From positions 2,792,983 through 2,856,982 of the forward strand of contig NZ_JH597773.1 of assembly GCF_000243335.1 (NCBI RefSeq): a stretch of DNA of 64,000 bases, read 5' to 3'. Below the pieces are notes generated by a model that was not told the origin of the DNA, did not search any database, and saw only the letters and a program-made list of their open reading frames with translations. This document shows, piece after piece, positions 36,346 to 47,322 of this stretch (positions within the stretch are counted from its first letter, which is position 1; each line of letters opens with the position of its first letter). This stretch comes from Leptonema illini DSM 21528 (lineage in GTDB: Bacteria > Spirochaetota > Leptospiria > Leptospirales > Leptonemataceae). The position numbers were made by a program, and so were the translations under genes.

Positions 36346-37392
36346 ATGATTAGAAGTTCTGTCTTTCGCGTTCAGGCCTGCTTTTTCGCCTGCATTCTCG
36401 CTACGATGGCGCTCGGTCTTGCAGGCTGTGATTCCTTTCAACAGCGTCTGCGCTTTCTCGACCTCTCGGCCGGTGCTGAATTCTCAGACGCCCGGTTCTA
36501 CGTTCGGGCAGGCGCTCCGGAGCGAACGCTTTCTTCTCGTGACGTGAATTACGACGGCACCGTCGACCTGAACCGTGAACAGAGCAAGCTTGACTACTTC
36601 TATTCTGTCGGTTTTTTCCCGGGCCCCGTTCCCTTCGTCGGCAGCGACGGTATCGGCGACTACATGCGCATGTCGTTTACGTTGAACTCCCCGCGTACCT
36701 TTCGCGGTACCCTGCATAACTATCCCGACGACGGTCGCGTCACGACGAATCCGATGACGGCGACGACGAATCTGCTCTTTCCGCTGCCCGATGCCATCGG
36801 ACGACGAACAGAATTCGTATTCGAGGAATACAGGGCGTACATCACTCTCTTTTTCCCTCATTTCAGAAGCGAGAACTGGTACTTCGGCATCGGCCATTCC
36901 TTCGGCCAGAGTCGTTACAACCTTGATCTGCTCGAAGGCACGAACCGGGTCGCCTCTTCACGTAACGCCTGGATGGCGTTGCATGCGCTCCAGGTGGTCT
37001 ACGGCTATCGCATCGGCCGCTTCTTCGAAGAAGGCCTCTTTCACCAGACCTATCTTTATTTTGAGCTGATCGCAGACTCTCCGAACCGCACCCGCCTTGA
37101 CGTCAATCTTCAACGTGCCGACGGGCTACCGGCCGCCTCTCTTTATTATCGCAATACCTACACTCGTATAGGGATTCGCAAGACGGTCGATCTCTGGACG
37201 ACCGATTCTGTCGTCAAAGAGCGAGAAGAAATCGAGAAACAAATCGAAGAGGAAGATCGGCGAGCCGATGACGAGCAAGGCGCGGAGGAAGAGAAAAACA
37301 AGGAAGAAGAAAACGAAGCAGGCGAAGAGAAAGAAAAGCCCGCCGAATCCACTGAGCCAGAACAGGCACAACCGACAGAATATCTCCCCTGA
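36346..37392 (+). CDS. Lipoprotein with Glu-rich C-terminal tail, function unknown
   Basis: 348 residues from ATG 36346; earlier in-frame starts lie inside the maf-like gene and would spoil the signal peptide. Signal peptide QACFFACILATMALGLAGC with a lipobox. Residues 40-270 are rich in aromatic beta-strand-like segments (WYFGIGHSFGQSRYNLDLLE, FFEEGLFHQTYLYFELIADS, LYYRNTYTRIGIRKTVDL), reminiscent of a small outer-membrane barrel or beta-sandwich. The last 60 residues are a Glu/Lys/Asp-rich low-complexity stretch, then PTEYLP. No enzyme motif. The start overlaps the gene before by a few bases upstream, suggesting one transcript from the TPR gene on. Confidence 0.65.
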   Translation: MIRSSVFRVQACFFACILATMALGLAGCDSFQQRLRFLDLSAGAEFSDARFYVRAGAPERTLSSRDVNYDGTVDLNREQSKLDYFYSVGFFPGPVPFVGSDGIGDYMRMSFTLNSPRTFRGTLHNYPDDGRVTTNPMTATTNLLFPLPDAIGRRTEFVFEEYRAYITLFFPHFRSENWYFGIGHSFGQSRYNLDLLEGTNRVASSRNAWMALHALQVVYGYRIGRFFEEGLFHQTYLYFELIADSPNRTRLDVNLQRADGLPAASLYYRNTYTRIGIRKTVDLWTTDSVVKEREEIEKQIEEEDRRADDEQGAEEEKNKEEENEAGEEKEKPAESTEPEQAQPTEYLP

Positions 37393-37478
37393 AACGAGAC
37401 ATCTCCCCGGCAATGAGGCAGCATATTTCAGATGACGCTCCTCTGTGCTGCGGCCGAATGGCATCAGGAGCCTCGTCA

Positions 37479-38447
37479 ATGAACGTCACCGAACTGTTCT
37501 TCGCAAGTTACCGACATCAGATCACCGAGCTACAGAATAACCTCACGCTGATCGGCGACGAATCGTTACAACAGGCCATCGATATCTTGATGAACTGCAA
37601 AGGTAAGGTCGCCTGCACGGGTATGGGAAAATCGGGCCTCATCGCCCAGAAGCTTGCGGCCACCTTCTCGTCGACGGGGACTCCGGCCTTTTTTCTTCAT
37701 CCTGGCGAAAGCCTGCACGGCGATCTTGGCGCCTTGCAGAAAGACGATGTCGTACTCTGCCTTGCAAAAAGCGGCGAGTCGGATGAGGTCGTGCAGATGC
37801 TTCAGGTCGTGCAGAAGATGGGGAATCGCATCATCTCCATCCTTGGCAATGCCGAATCCCGCGCCGGCCGCATGTCTGATGTGATCATCATGGCAAAGGT
37901 CAGCCGGGAGGCCGATCCTCTTAACCTTGCGCCGACCGCTTCGACGACGGTTTCACTTGTCGTTGGCGATGCGCTCGCCTCGGCGCTGGCAGAGCTGCGC
38001 GGCTTCAAGCCCGAGAACTTTGCCCTGTACCATCCGGCCGGACAGCTCGGCAAGCGACTCCTGCTTAACGTCGAGGATTTGCTTGTGCTCGATCATGGTA
38101 TTCCCGTCGTCGGCCAGGATGCATCGATGAAAGAACTGCTCGAAACGGTGACAAAGCCCAATCTGGGCGGCGCCATGATTACCGATGCATCGGGCAAGTT
38201 GATCGGCATCGTAACCGACGGTGATATACGCCGCTCCATACTGAGATTCGGAAACGTTCTTGAACAGAGTATCGCCTCGGTGATGACGGCCTCTCCGCTT
38301 CGCATAAAAAAAGGCAGCCGTGCCATCGACGCACTGCATATGATGGAAGAGCGCAAATCGCCGATCAACGTTCTGCCTGTCGTCGACGATGAGGATCATC
38401 CCATCGGCCTCCTGCGCCTGCACGATCTGGTCAGAGCAGGATTATAG
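37479..38447 (+). CDS. kdsD: Arabinose-5-phosphate isomerase (KpsF/GutQ/KdsD family)
   Basis: 322 residues beginning MNVTELFFASYRHQITELQN; the longer frame starts in the intergenic region and lacks family similarity. A SIS sugar-isomerase domain (residues about 20-195) shows CTGMGKSGLIAQKLAATFSS, TGTPAFFLHPGESLHGDLGA and CLAKSGESDEVVQMLQVVQK. Two CBS domains follow (about 205-322), with TDASGKLIGIVTDGDIRRSI and DEDHPIGLLRLHDLVRAGL. It converts ribulose 5-phosphate to arabinose 5-phosphate, the first step towards Kdo in lipopolysaccharide. No other kds gene is adjacent. Confidence 0.9.
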   Translation: MNVTELFFASYRHQITELQNNLTLIGDESLQQAIDILMNCKGKVACTGMGKSGLIAQKLAATFSSTGTPAFFLHPGESLHGDLGALQKDDVVLCLAKSGESDEVVQMLQVVQKMGNRIISILGNAESRAGRMSDVIIMAKVSREADPLNLAPTASTTVSLVVGDALASALAELRGFKPENFALYHPAGQLGKRLLLNVEDLLVLDHGIPVVGQDASMKELLETVTKPNLGGAMITDASGKLIGIVTDGDIRRSILRFGNVLEQSIASVMTASPLRIKKGSRAIDALHMMEERKSPINVLPVVDDEDHPIGLLRLHDLVRAGL

Positions 38448-38486
38448 ATCGGATTGACAGATTGCGCCCGGCGTGCTACGTTCGCA

Positions 38487-39764
38487 ATGCGCACTATGGA
38501 GCCCATCGATCTACTACAAGAAGAGAACCGTCGCCTCAAAAGTCTGACGGAATCGTTCTATCTTCTTAACTCTTCTCTCGATCTGCAGACGGTGCTACAT
38601 AATACGCTGACTCAGGCGACCGAGCTGATGAATGCCGAGATCGGCTCCATCGCCCTTCTGAACGACGAGCGCACGCACCTTGTTTTCGTCGAATCCACCG
38701 ATAAAAAGTTCAGTCTGCTCAAACAGCTTCAGGTTCCCATCACAAAAGGCATCGCCGGCGCCGTAGCGATGAGTGGCCGCTCTGAACGCATCGCCGATAT
38801 TCGCAACGATCCGCGCTACTACGGTAAGGTCGATCAGACCCTCGGCCATGCAACCTACTCCTACCTCTGCGTTCCGCTAATCGTAAACGGCGAGATCATC
38901 GGCACGGCTCAGCTGCTCAATCGAAAAGACGGACAGGTTTTCACCGAAGAGGACGAACGCCTGATGGAAGGGTTTGCGAGGCAGGCCAGCCTGGCCATTC
39001 AAAACGCCCGAATGCATGCCATCATGCTCAAACAGAAGGCCATTGAGTCCGAGCTTTCCGTCTGCTCCGAAATCCAGCAGAAGCTCTTTCCCGACGCCCC
39101 GCCGCAGTTGCCCGATTACGAGATCTACGGCGAATCGACGCCCTGTCGCGAGGTCGGCGGCGATTATTACGGCTATTACAAACGCCCCGACGGAACGATC
39201 GACTTTATCCTTGCCGACGTTTCGGGTAAGGGGTTGTCGGCCGCTCTGCTTGTTAGCGAGTTCCATACGGGCATCCGTATGCTTGATGCGCTCTCGGACG
39301 ATCTCGCGACGGCGGTCAATATTCTGAACCGCCACCTTGTCGAGACGATCGTCATCGGCCGCTTTATCGGAATCTTCCTGCTGCGACTGTTTCCCGATAC
39401 GGGCCGGGCTCAGTATATTCTTGCAGGCACTCCTCCGCCGTATCTTTACAAGGCGGACGGCTCCGTGCTCGAGTTCGAAACGACGGGCCCGGTCCTCGGC
39501 CTCAAAGGAGCGAACTACAGAGCGAACGAGATAGAGATCGGTCGCGGCGATCTTCTGCTTGCCGTCTCTGATGGTTATACAGAGGCCATGAACCCCGCCG
39601 ACGATCTTTTCGGAGAGGATCGTCTCAAGGCCATCGGCGTGGAATGGTTCCGGTCGCCCGTCGACCAGATTGCCGTCGAAACGAACCGCCTGGTCGACGC
39701 CTTTCGCGAAGGCCGCGCCGCAAACGACGACGCTACGATGATGATCATCAGGCGTCTGCCGTAG
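38487..39764 (+). CDS. GAF-SpoIIE (PP2C-type) serine phosphatase
   Basis: 425 residues from ATG 38487 (38496 also possible). A short coiled coil, then a GAF domain at residues about 20-180 (ATELMNAEIGSIALLNDERT, VPITKGIAGAVAMSGRSERI, YSYLCVPLIVNGEIIGTAQL). A linker helix with ELSVCSEIQQKLFPDAPPQL leads into the SpoIIE/RsbU phosphatase: REVGGDYYGYY, FILADVSGKGLSAALLVSEF, LLLAVSDGYTEAMNPADDLF and ANDDATMMIIRRLP carry the metal-binding acidic residues, all intact. It probably dephosphorylates an anti-sigma antagonist in partner switching in response to a small ligand. It follows kdsD closely. Confidence 0.9.
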   Translation: MRTMEPIDLLQEENRRLKSLTESFYLLNSSLDLQTVLHNTLTQATELMNAEIGSIALLNDERTHLVFVESTDKKFSLLKQLQVPITKGIAGAVAMSGRSERIADIRNDPRYYGKVDQTLGHATYSYLCVPLIVNGEIIGTAQLLNRKDGQVFTEEDERLMEGFARQASLAIQNARMHAIMLKQKAIESELSVCSEIQQKLFPDAPPQLPDYEIYGESTPCREVGGDYYGYYKRPDGTIDFILADVSGKGLSAALLVSEFHTGIRMLDALSDDLATAVNILNRHLVETIVIGRFIGIFLLRLFPDTGRAQYILAGTPPPYLYKADGSVLEFETTGPVLGLKGANYRANEIEIGRGDLLLAVSDGYTEAMNPADDLFGEDRLKAIGVEWFRSPVDQIAVETNRLVDAFREGRAANDDATMMIIRRLP

Positions 39765-39789
39765 ATTCAGGTCCGGTTCTGATAGAGAC

Positions 39790-40533
39790 TCAGGCCGTCG
39801 CCACGAGCGCCTTTCCGTCACGCACGATCAGCGTATGCTCGAACTGAGCCACCCTGCTATTATCGCGCGTCGTCAGCGTCCAGCCGTCACGCTTCTGAAT
39901 GACCTGCTCGGCTCCGGTAGAAACAAAGGTTTCAAGGGCGATGACCTGCCCCGAGCGAAGCTTGCGCCGATCGCCCGGATCATAGTAGTTCACCAGATCG
40001 ACGGGCTCTTCGTGAAGGGCTCGGCCCACGCCATGCCCGGCAAGATTACGGATCACCTTGAATCCGCGCAGACGGGCGGATTTCTCAATCACACGGCCGA
40101 CCTCGGCGATTTTCGCTCCATGCCGCGCCGCCCGGATCGCCTGATCAAGCGCATAGCGGCTCGTATCGATAAGGCGTCGCGTATCGACAGAGACGGGTTC
40201 GATAAATGTAGTATAACCCATGTCGGCGAAATACCCGTTCAATTCAAGAGACACGTCGACGTTGATGACATCGCCTTTTTCTAAGATGCGGCTTCCCGGA
40301 ATGCCGTGAGCGGCCTCTTCGTTCACGCTGATGCAGGTCGCGCCCGGAAAGCGGTAGGTGAGCTCAGGAGCAGAACGCCCTCCTCGCTCTTCAAAATAGC
40401 GACGGCCGATCTGATCGAGCTCCAGCGTCGTCATTCCCGCGCGAATCGATGTAACCATATGACGCATGGTATCGGCGACGAGACGCCCGGCGGCGAGAAT
40501 GCCGTCCAGGTCTTCTTTTGAATCAATGGACAT
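39790..40533 (-). CDS. map: Type I methionine aminopeptidase
   Basis: 247 residues, normal for MetAP type I. It removes the initiator methionine from new proteins. Metal ligands appear in the usual blocks: VINVDVSLELNGYFADMGYT (two Asp), RNLAGHGVGRALHEEPVDLV (His) and VIALETFVSTGAEQVIQKRD (Glu), with a final Glu in VAQFEHTLIVRD. The N-terminal half has FPGATCISVNEEAAHGIPGS, which includes the conserved substrate-side His. It is convergent with the phosphatase gene upstream and probably monocistronic. Confidence 0.95.
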   Translation of the reverse strand: MSIDSKEDLDGILAAGRLVADTMRHMVTSIRAGMTTLELDQIGRRYFEERGGRSAPELTYRFPGATCISVNEEAAHGIPGSRILEKGDVINVDVSLELNGYFADMGYTTFIEPVSVDTRRLIDTSRYALDQAIRAARHGAKIAEVGRVIEKSARLRGFKVIRNLAGHGVGRALHEEPVDLVNYYDPGDRRKLRSGQVIALETFVSTGAEQVIQKRDGWTLTTRDNSRVAQFEHTLIVRDGKALVATA

Positions 40534-40579
40534 TCAGAATTACCTCAAAAGTAGGGAGTGCGACGCCTCTTAACGCTTC

Positions 40580-41011
40580 TCAACGCTTTTCGACAAGGGC
40601 CTTGAAGCGATTGAGATCTTCTCTAAAGCGCCGCTCAATTTTCGAACGCATAAAAAGAGAGAGGAACCAGTACAGGCCTCGAAAGCGATGATCCGTTTCG
40701 ACGACCCACATCGTTCCCCCCTCGGCGGGAAGAAAGCGGTTCTCGATATGGCTGACGACAAGCGGAGAGGTATATTCGAGGTCCATGGCGACCCCCTCCT
40801 GCCTGTAGCGGATGCGCTCGCGCAGCACGACCTCTTTGCCGTCTTCAATGTACGTGACTTCGCTGATGGCGCCCTGCTGGCCCGGCTTGCCTTCAATGTG
40901 CCTGATGGACTTCAAAGCCGGCTGCCAGCGCTGCAGATTCTCGATCTTTTCGAAGGCGCCCCAGACTTCGGCGATGCTACCTCGAATGAGAGTGCGGAAT
41001 CGCAACTGCAT
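40580..41011 (-). CDS. SRPBCC-family (polyketide cyclase/START-like) protein
   Basis: 143 residues with the SRPBCC pattern: an N-terminal strand and helix (FRTLIRGSIAEVWGAFEKIE, then NLQRWQPALKSIRHIEGKPG), strands with ISEVTYIEDGKEVVLRERIR, and a C-terminal long helix (SLFMRSKIERRFREDLNRFK). Likely binds a hydrophobic ligand; the ligand is unknown. The gene is 46 bases upstream of map on the same strand and could share its transcript. It is divergent from gltB with about 250 bases between. Confidence 0.75.
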   Translation of the reverse strand: MQLRFRTLIRGSIAEVWGAFEKIENLQRWQPALKSIRHIEGKPGQQGAISEVTYIEDGKEVVLRERIRYRQEGVAMDLEYTSPLVVSHIENRFLPAEGGTMWVVETDHRFRGLYWFLSLFMRSKIERRFREDLNRFKALVEKR

Positions 41012-41091
41012 GGTCGTCTATCGCCTTTTCCTTCAACACCGTCAAGGCGATTTTTCGCACCGGAAGCGGATCGGTTCCTTTATTGAACGAA

Positions 41092-41120
41092 TTGCCCTTC
41101 TCACTGCAAGCTTCTATATT
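41092..41120 (+). promoter_or_regulatory. Putative promoter of gltBD
   Basis: TTGCCC at 41092-41097 and TATATT at 41115-41120 with 17-base spacing, about 144 bases before the gltB ATG, leaving a long leader. Recognised by eye only; the -10 box deviates at two positions. Confidence 0.35.
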
Positions 41121-41263
41121 TACAGAACGGGGCTTGCTGAATTTATGGTACATTTGCTCCCCCAGAGGCAATAAAACAACAGAAATCAGGGGATGGAGCG
41201 CGAGACCGGTCTTCTCCAGGCAGGGTTGGGCCGTCCAGAAGCGCTCCCATTGGATGGACACAC

Positions 41264-44200
41264 ATGGACAACGAACAGTACCTCGATCAGGATTTTGAGA
41301 CTCCCGCCATATCGGGCATGTATGACCCCGATATGGCCCGTGACGCCTGTGGCGTCGGCTTTATTGCCGATATTACGGGGAAAAAGTCCCGTAACATTAT
41401 TGAACAGGGGCTCGAGATCCTCAAGCGTCTCGAACACCGTGGTGCTGTCGGTGCCGATCCTCTTACAGGCGACGGTGCCGGCCTGCAGATGCAGATTCCC
41501 GATCGTTTCTTTCGTAAAGTCGCAAAAGACGAGCTGAATATCGATCTGCCCCCCGAGGGGCGATATGCCGTCGCATTCATCTATTTACCGCGCAACAAGA
41601 CGATCCGCCATGCCGTGCAGAACATCATCGAAAAGGTCATCGTCGATGAAGGACAGCACTTCCTCGGCTGGCGCGTCGTTCCGACCGATCCCGACCAGAC
41701 CGGCGAATCGGCTCGCAAGACCATGCCGGCCTTCCGTCACTGTTTTATCGGCGCCTCGGACGACATCAAGTCGAACGAGGATTTTGAGCGTCGACTCTAT
41801 CTGATCCGCCGCGTCATCGATCGCCGCGTGCGCGCCGAACACAAACTGGATCGTTCGAAATACTACGTGCCTTCGTTCTCGAGCCGCACCATCAACTACA
41901 AGGGCATGCTGCTGGCCGCTCAGCTTCCGCAGTTCTACCTCGACCTGCAGAGTCCTTTTATGGAGTCGGCGTATGCGATGGTGCATATGCGATTCTCAAC
42001 GAACACATTCCCGACATGGGATCTCGCGCATCCGTTCCGCATGATCGCCCACAACGGCGAGATCAACGCCCTGCGCGGCAACATCAACTGGATGGCCGCT
42101 CGACAGATGGTGATGGAATCCCCCTATTACGGCAAAGATCTGAAGCGCATGCTTCCGATCATCATGGAAGGCCAGTCCGATTCTGCCACCTTTGATACGG
42201 TCGTCGAGCTGCTCTATATGGCCGGCCGTTCGCTTCCGCATTCCATGATGATGATGATTCCCGAGGCCTGGTCTAAAAACTCGGCGATGGATAACGACAA
42301 GCGCGGATTCTACGAATACCATGCCGCTCTGATGGAGCCGTGGGATGGTCCGGCCGCCGTCGCCTTTTCAGACGGGCAGCTGATCGGCGCCACACTCGAC
42401 CGGAACGGCCTGCGTCCGGCACGCTATATCATCACAAAAGACAACCTGGCGATCATGTCGTCCGAGGTCGGCACGATTCCCGTCGATCCGTCTAACGTCG
42501 TCAAAAGCGGAAAGCTCGAGCCTGGAAAAATGTTCCTGATCGACCTGAACGAAGGCCGTATCGTCGACGATGAAGAGATCAAGGCGAAGATCGTTCGCCA
42601 GCAGCCGTATCGCGAATGGGTGGAGAAGCATATGATCCGCCTTGAGAATCTACCCGATCCGGCATTCGTGCACCAGCCCGATCATACGACCATCGTCGAG
42701 CGTCAGCGCGTCTTCGGCTATTCGACCGAAGACGTCATGACCATCATGAAGCCGATGGCCGAGAAAGGCGAAGAGGCCATCGGAGCGATGGGCGAAGACG
42801 TGGCGCTTGCCATCCTGTCGTCAAAGCCGCAGCCGCTCTTCCGTTATTTCAAGCAGCTTTTCGCTCAGGTAACGAACCCGCCCATTGATCCGATCCGCGA
42901 AGAGTTAGTCATGGAGCTGACGAGCTACGTCGGCCCCGAAGGCAACCTGCTCGACGAGAAGTCCGAGTACGCTCACCGCATCGAACTGAAGAATCCTGTT
43001 CTGACGAACCATGAACTTGAAAAGATCCGCAATATCTCGGAGGGTGTGTTCAGCTCGATCACGATACCGATTCTTTTCGATCCGGATCAGAAGCACGGTA
43101 TGCGGAACCGTCTTGATCAGCTCTGCGACGAAGCCGCCGAGGCCGTGCGCCGCGGGTATAACCTGATCATCCTGTCGGATCGCGGCGTGGCCGAAAAACA
43201 GGCGCCGATTCCGTCACTACTTGCCGTCGCCGCCGTGCATCACTTCCTGATCCGCGCCGGCCTTCGCACGAAAACGGGCATCATCATCGAATCAGGCGAG
43301 CCGAGAGACGTGCCGCATTTCGCCATGCTGATCGGCTACGGCGCAAACGGCATTAACCCGTATCTGGCCTTTGAAACGCTGCATGACCTTCATAAAGAAG
43401 GCCTGCTGCCCGAGATCGGCGAACCGCGCGATGCGCGTAAGAACTTCATCAAGGCCGTGAATAAAGGCCTGTTCAAGATCTTCTCGAAGATGGGAATCTC
43501 TACGTTGCAGTCGTATTGCGGCGCGCAGATCTTCGAAGCCATCGGCCTTGATTCAGAGCTTGTAAACCTGTATTTCACCGGTACGCGTACCGTAATCGAA
43601 GGCCTCTCTCTTGAGATGCTTGAAGAAGAGACGATGCGACGTCATCGCGTCGCCTATGATCCGAACGCTTCGCGCGGCGAGCTGCAGACGGGCGGCGTGC
43701 ATTACTGGCGCAAGTATTCCGAAGAGCATCTGTGGCGCCCGACGACCATCCATCTTCTTCAGCATTCGACGCAGAAGAACGATCGTGATATGTATCGCAA
43801 GTTCGCCGAAGAAGTGAACGACCGGGAGCGCGATCTCATCACGTTGCGTTCGCTTTTCGATTTCTCAGATGCGCCTGAACCCGTTCCTCTTGAAGAGGTC
43901 GAACCGGCTTCAGAGATCGTTAAGCGCTTCCAGACCGGAGCGATGAGCTTCGGCTCGATCTCCTGGGAGACGCATACGAACCTGGCCATCGCCATGAACC
44001 GTATCGGCGCCAAGTCCAATACGGGCGAAGGCGGCGAGGATGCCATTCGATTCAAGCCTCTGCCGAACGGCGACAGCATGCGCAGCGCCATCAAGCAGGT
44101 AGCCTCGGGTCGCTTTGGCGTCACCGCCTACTACCTCGTCAATGCCGACGACATCCAGATCAAGATGGCGCAGGGAGCAAAGCCAGGCGAAGGCGGACAG

Positions 44201-45841
44201 CTGCCGGGCTTCAAGGTCGATAAAATCGTGGCGAAGCTGCGTTACTCCACTCCGGGCGTGACGCTGATCTCGCCGCCGCCGCATCATGACATCTATTCGA
44301 TCGAAGACCTGGCACAGCTTATCTTCGACCTGAAAAATGTTAACCCCCGCGCTCGTATCAGCGTGAAGCTCGTCTCGTGCGCCGGTGTGGGCACGGTGGC
44401 GGCCGGTGTGGCCAAAGCACACGCCGATCACATCCTGATTGCCGGCCATGACGGCGGAACGGGCGCAAGTCCGATCTCGTCCATTCACTACGCCGGAACG
44501 CCGTGGGAGCTCGGCCTTTCAGAAACGCATCAGACTCTGGTGGCCGAAGGTCTGCGCGATCGCGTTCATGTCGCCGTCGACGGAAAGCTGATGACGGGAC
44601 GCGACGTCGTCATCGGAGCCCTGCTTGGAGCCGAAGAATTCGGCTTCGCTACGGGAGCGATGGTTACCCAGGGCTGCATCATGATGCGCAAATGCCATCT
44701 GAACACCTGCCCCGTCGGTGTGGCCACGCAGGACCCGGTGCTGCGTCAGAAGTTCTTCGGTAAGCCCGAATACCTGATCAACTATATGTTCTTCGTCGCC
44801 GAAGAGACCCGCGAGATCATGGCTCGACTCGGCTACCGCAGCATCAACGAGATGGTCGGGCAGCAGAAAAGCCTCAAATTCACGCGTCCCCAGAATCACT
44901 GGAAGGCGCGCGGTATCGAGCTCAGCCGTATCTTGCAAAAGCCGAAGCCGGCCTTTGGCACCGGTCTGACGAAAGCAAGAGAGCAGGATCATGGCCTGGA
45001 ACGTCAGCTCGATCAGAAACTGATCGAAAAGGCGAAACCCGCTCTCGAAAGCCGTCAGCCCGTAACGATCGACATGCCGGTAACGAACGAAGACCGTACC
45101 ATCGGCGCCATGCTTTCGGGAGAAGTCGCCCGCCGCTTCGGCGAAGAGGGCCTTCCCGACGATACGATCCATATTCGCATGCAGGGTTATGCAGGCCAGA
45201 GCTTCGGCGCCTTTTTGATGAAAGGCATCACGATCGAGCAGGACGGGCAGGCGAACGACTACGTGGGCAAAGGCATGTGCGGCGGACGTTTGATTATCCG
45301 CACGCCGGCTAACTCGGCTTATGATCCGGCACGTAATATCCTCATCGGCAACACCTGTTTATACGGAGCGACATCGGGCGAGGTCTACGTGAACGGTATG
45401 GCCGGCGAACGTTTTGCCGTCCGTAACTCGGGCGTGCATGCCGTCGTCGAAGGCGTCGGCGATCATGGCTGCGAATACATGACGGGAGGACGTGTCGTCG
45501 TTCTCGGCGATACGGGCCGCAACTTTGCCGCCGGTATGTCGGGCGGTATCGCCTACGTCTGGGATCCCGATCATACCTTCGCTTCGCGCGTAAACACTGG
45601 TATGGTCGATCTGGAACAGCTCACCGATACCGAAGAGATCGATCAGCTGTTGCATATGATCACCCGTCACCGCGAATACACGGGGTCTTTGCGAGCCGAG
45701 TTTATCCTGAAAACGTGGGAAGAGCAGCTCGACAACTTCGTGAAGGTGATCCCGGGCGATTATAAACTCGCCCTGCAGCGACTCGAAGAAGAAAAACTGA
45801 CAAATAAAAGTAGCGAGGAAGAGGAAGTTTTACATCATTAA
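41264..45841 (+). CDS. gltB: Glutamate synthase large subunit
   Basis: 1525 residues, the full length of bacterial NADPH-GltB. It transfers the glutamine amide nitrogen to 2-oxoglutarate to give glutamate. A short leader ends before Cys29 in [20 protein letters not shown]; this Cys is the N-terminal amidotransferase nucleophile after processing. The central domain, FMN-binding synthase domain ([40 protein letters not shown]), the 3Fe-4S cysteines ([20 protein letters not shown]) and the C-terminal beta-helix ([20 protein letters not shown]) are all present. gltD starts 18 bases after its stop. Operon of the standard kind. Confidence 0.97.
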   Translation: MDNEQYLDQDFETPAISGMYDPDMARDACGVGFIADITGKKSRNIIEQGLEILKRLEHRGAVGADPLTGDGAGLQMQIPDRFFRKVAKDELNIDLPPEGRYAVAFIYLPRNKTIRHAVQNIIEKVIVDEGQHFLGWRVVPTDPDQTGESARKTMPAFRHCFIGASDDIKSNEDFERRLYLIRRVIDRRVRAEHKLDRSKYYVPSFSSRTINYKGMLLAAQLPQFYLDLQSPFMESAYAMVHMRFSTNTFPTWDLAHPFRMIAHNGEINALRGNINWMAARQMVMESPYYGKDLKRMLPIIMEGQSDSATFDTVVELLYMAGRSLPHSMMMMIPEAWSKNSAMDNDKRGFYEYHAALMEPWDGPAAVAFSDGQLIGATLDRNGLRPARYIITKDNLAIMSSEVGTIPVDPSNVVKSGKLEPGKMFLIDLNEGRIVDDEEIKAKIVRQQPYREWVEKHMIRLENLPDPAFVHQPDHTTIVERQRVFGYSTEDVMTIMKPMAEKGEEAIGAMGEDVALAILSSKPQPLFRYFKQLFAQVTNPPIDPIREELVMELTSYVGPEGNLLDEKSEYAHRIELKNPVLTNHELEKIRNISEGVFSSITIPILFDPDQKHGMRNRLDQLCDEAAEAVRRGYNLIILSDRGVAEKQAPIPSLLAVAAVHHFLIRAGLRTKTGIIIESGEPRDVPHFAMLIGYGANGINPYLAFETLHDLHKEGLLPEIGEPRDARKNFIKAVNKGLFKIFSKMGISTLQSYCGAQIFEAIGLDSELVNLYFTGTRTVIEGLSLEMLEEETMRRHRVAYDPNASRGELQTGGVHYWRKYSEEHLWRPTTIHLLQHSTQKNDRDMYRKFAEEVNDRERDLITLRSLFDFSDAPEPVPLEEVEPASEIVKRFQTGAMSFGSISWETHTNLAIAMNRIGAKSNTGEGGEDAIRFKPLPNGDSMRSAIKQVASGRFGVTAYYLVNADDIQIKMAQGAKPGEGGQLPGFKVDKIVAKLRYSTPGVTLISPPPHHDIYSIEDLAQLIFDLKNVNPRARISVKLVSCAGVGTVAAGVAKAHADHILIAGHDGGTGASPISSIHYAGTPWELGLSETHQTLVAEGLRDRVHVAVDGKLMTGRDVVIGALLGAEEFGFATGAMVTQGCIMMRKCHLNTCPVGVATQDPVLRQKFFGKPEYLINYMFFVAEETREIMARLGYRSINEMVGQQKSLKFTRPQNHWKARGIELSRILQKPKPAFGTGLTKAREQDHGLERQLDQKLIEKAKPALESRQPVTIDMPVTNEDRTIGAMLSGEVARRFGEEGLPDDTIHIRMQGYAGQSFGAFLMKGITIEQDGQANDYVGKGMCGGRLIIRTPANSAYDPARNILIGNTCLYGATSGEVYVNGMAGERFAVRNSGVHAVVEGVGDHGCEYMTGGRVVVLGDTGRNFAAGMSGGIAYVWDPDHTFASRVNTGMVDLEQLTDTEEIDQLLHMITRHREYTGSLRAEFILKTWEEQLDNFVKVIPGDYKLALQRLEEEKLTNKSSEEEEVLHH

Positions 45842-45859
45842 AATCCGGATGGTATTTGA

Positions 45860-47308
45860 ATGGGTAAGATAACCGGCTTCATGGACTACCGGCGCTCCGA
45901 GATCTCGAAGCAGCCGGTAGAAGAACGGATCAAGCATTTCAAAGAGTTCGAGAAGACCTTTGACGAAAATACGGCGCGCGTCCAGGGCGCGCGCTGTATG
46001 GATTGCGGCATTCCCTTCTGCCACGGAGAAACCGGCTGCCCCGTGGATAACCTCATCCCCGAATGGAACGACCTCGTCTACAGAGGCCTCTGGCAGGAAG
46101 CCCTTCAGAATCTGCATTCGACGAATAACTTTCCCGAATTCACGGGTATGCTATGCCCCGCGCCCTGCGAATCGGCATGCGTTCTCGGGTTAACCGACCC
46201 GCCTGTGGCGATCAAGTCCATAGAGCGCTTCATCATCGACCGCGGCTTCGAAGAAGGCTGGGTGGAACCGCTCCCGCCGAAAGCGCTGTCGGATCGTTCC
46301 GTGGCCATTATCGGATCGGGCCCGGCCGGACTGGCGGCCGCCCAGCAGCTGCGACGTGCCGGCCACGATGTGACCATCTTTGAAAGAGAGGATCGCATCG
46401 GCGGACTGATGCGTTATGGCATCCCCGATTTTAAATTCGAGAAATGGCGCATCGATCGGCGGCTCGATCAGCTGAAAAAGGAAGGCGTTCAGTTCCGAAC
46501 GGGCGTCAATGTCGGCGTCGACATCTCTCTCGATGAATTGCGCACGCAGTTCGATGCCGTCATCCTTGCCATGGGAGCTGAAGAACCGCGACGCATTCCG
46601 ATCCCCGGCGCCGATTTAAAAGGCGTGCACTTCGCCATGGATTACCTGACGCAGGCGAATCGATTTGTGGCTGGTGAAAAGGTCGCCGATCAGATCACGG
46701 CCACGGATAAACACGTCATCGTCATCGGCGGCGGCGACACCGGATCGGATTGTATCGGTACGGCGAATCGGCAGGGAGCGAAATCGGTCACTCAGCTCGA
46801 CTATAATCCCGAGCCTCCAAAAGAACGCACGGACGACGATCCGTGGCCGCTGTATCCTCGCATTCTGCGCACTTCTACGTCGCAGGAAGAGGGAGTGGAA
46901 CGAAAATGGAGTCTGCATACGAAAAGCTTTCGCGGCGAATCGGGTCGCGTCGTCGCCGTGACGGGTAACCAGGTCGTTAAAAAATCGCGCACCGAGATCA
47001 TCGACATCCCCGGAACGGAATTCGAGATCCCCGCCGATCTTGTTCTCATCGCTATTGGATTCACGGGCCCGAAGGCCTCTCCTCTGATCGATCAGCTGAA
47101 ACAGGCCGGTGTTGCCTTCGATTCACGTCAGAACGTAAAGGCATCGTTCGGCGTCGGCGGCGACCACTTCACGACTACGGCGCCGGGCATCTTTGCCGCC
47201 GGTGACGTGCGCCGCGGTCAGTCCATCATCGTCTGGGCCATCTCAGAAGGCAGGAAATGCGCCCAGGTCGTCGATCGTTACCTGACCGCTCTGAAAAAAG
47301 CCGACTGA
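45860..47308 (+). CDS. gltD: Glutamate synthase small subunit
   Basis: 482 residues. N-terminal iron-sulfur domain with two cysteine groups (GARCMDCGIPFCHGETGCPV and GMLCPAPCESACVLGL), FAD-binding motif SVAIIGSGPAGLAAAQQLRR, and NADPH-binding motif VIVIGGGDTGSDCIGTANRQ, then the C-terminal FAD loop ending GIFAAGDVRRGQSIIVWAIS. It supplies electrons from NADPH to GltB. Co-transcribed with gltB. The stop codon overlaps a terminator-like hairpin shared with the convergent transporter gene. Confidence 0.97.
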   Translation: MGKITGFMDYRRSEISKQPVEERIKHFKEFEKTFDENTARVQGARCMDCGIPFCHGETGCPVDNLIPEWNDLVYRGLWQEALQNLHSTNNFPEFTGMLCPAPCESACVLGLTDPPVAIKSIERFIIDRGFEEGWVEPLPPKALSDRSVAIIGSGPAGLAAAQQLRRAGHDVTIFEREDRIGGLMRYGIPDFKFEKWRIDRRLDQLKKEGVQFRTGVNVGVDISLDELRTQFDAVILAMGAEEPRRIPIPGADLKGVHFAMDYLTQANRFVAGEKVADQITATDKHVIVIGGGDTGSDCIGTANRQGAKSVTQLDYNPEPPKERTDDDPWPLYPRILRTSTSQEEGVERKWSLHTKSFRGESGRVVAVTGNQVVKKSRTEIIDIPGTEFEIPADLVLIAIGFTGPKASPLIDQLKQAGVAFDSRQNVKASFGVGGDHFTTTAPGIFAAGDVRRGQSIIVWAISEGRKCAQVVDRYLTALKKAD

Positions 47309-47322
47309 TTGGTCAGGCTTTT
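47294..47322. terminator. Bidirectional terminator between gltD and the CDF-like gene
   Basis: A stem GCCGAC (47300-47305) pairs with GTC-A-GGC (47312-47318) with one bulge. AAAAAA precedes it and TTTT follows, so each strand has a U-rich tail after the hairpin. It overlaps the ends of both convergent genes. Confidence 0.5.
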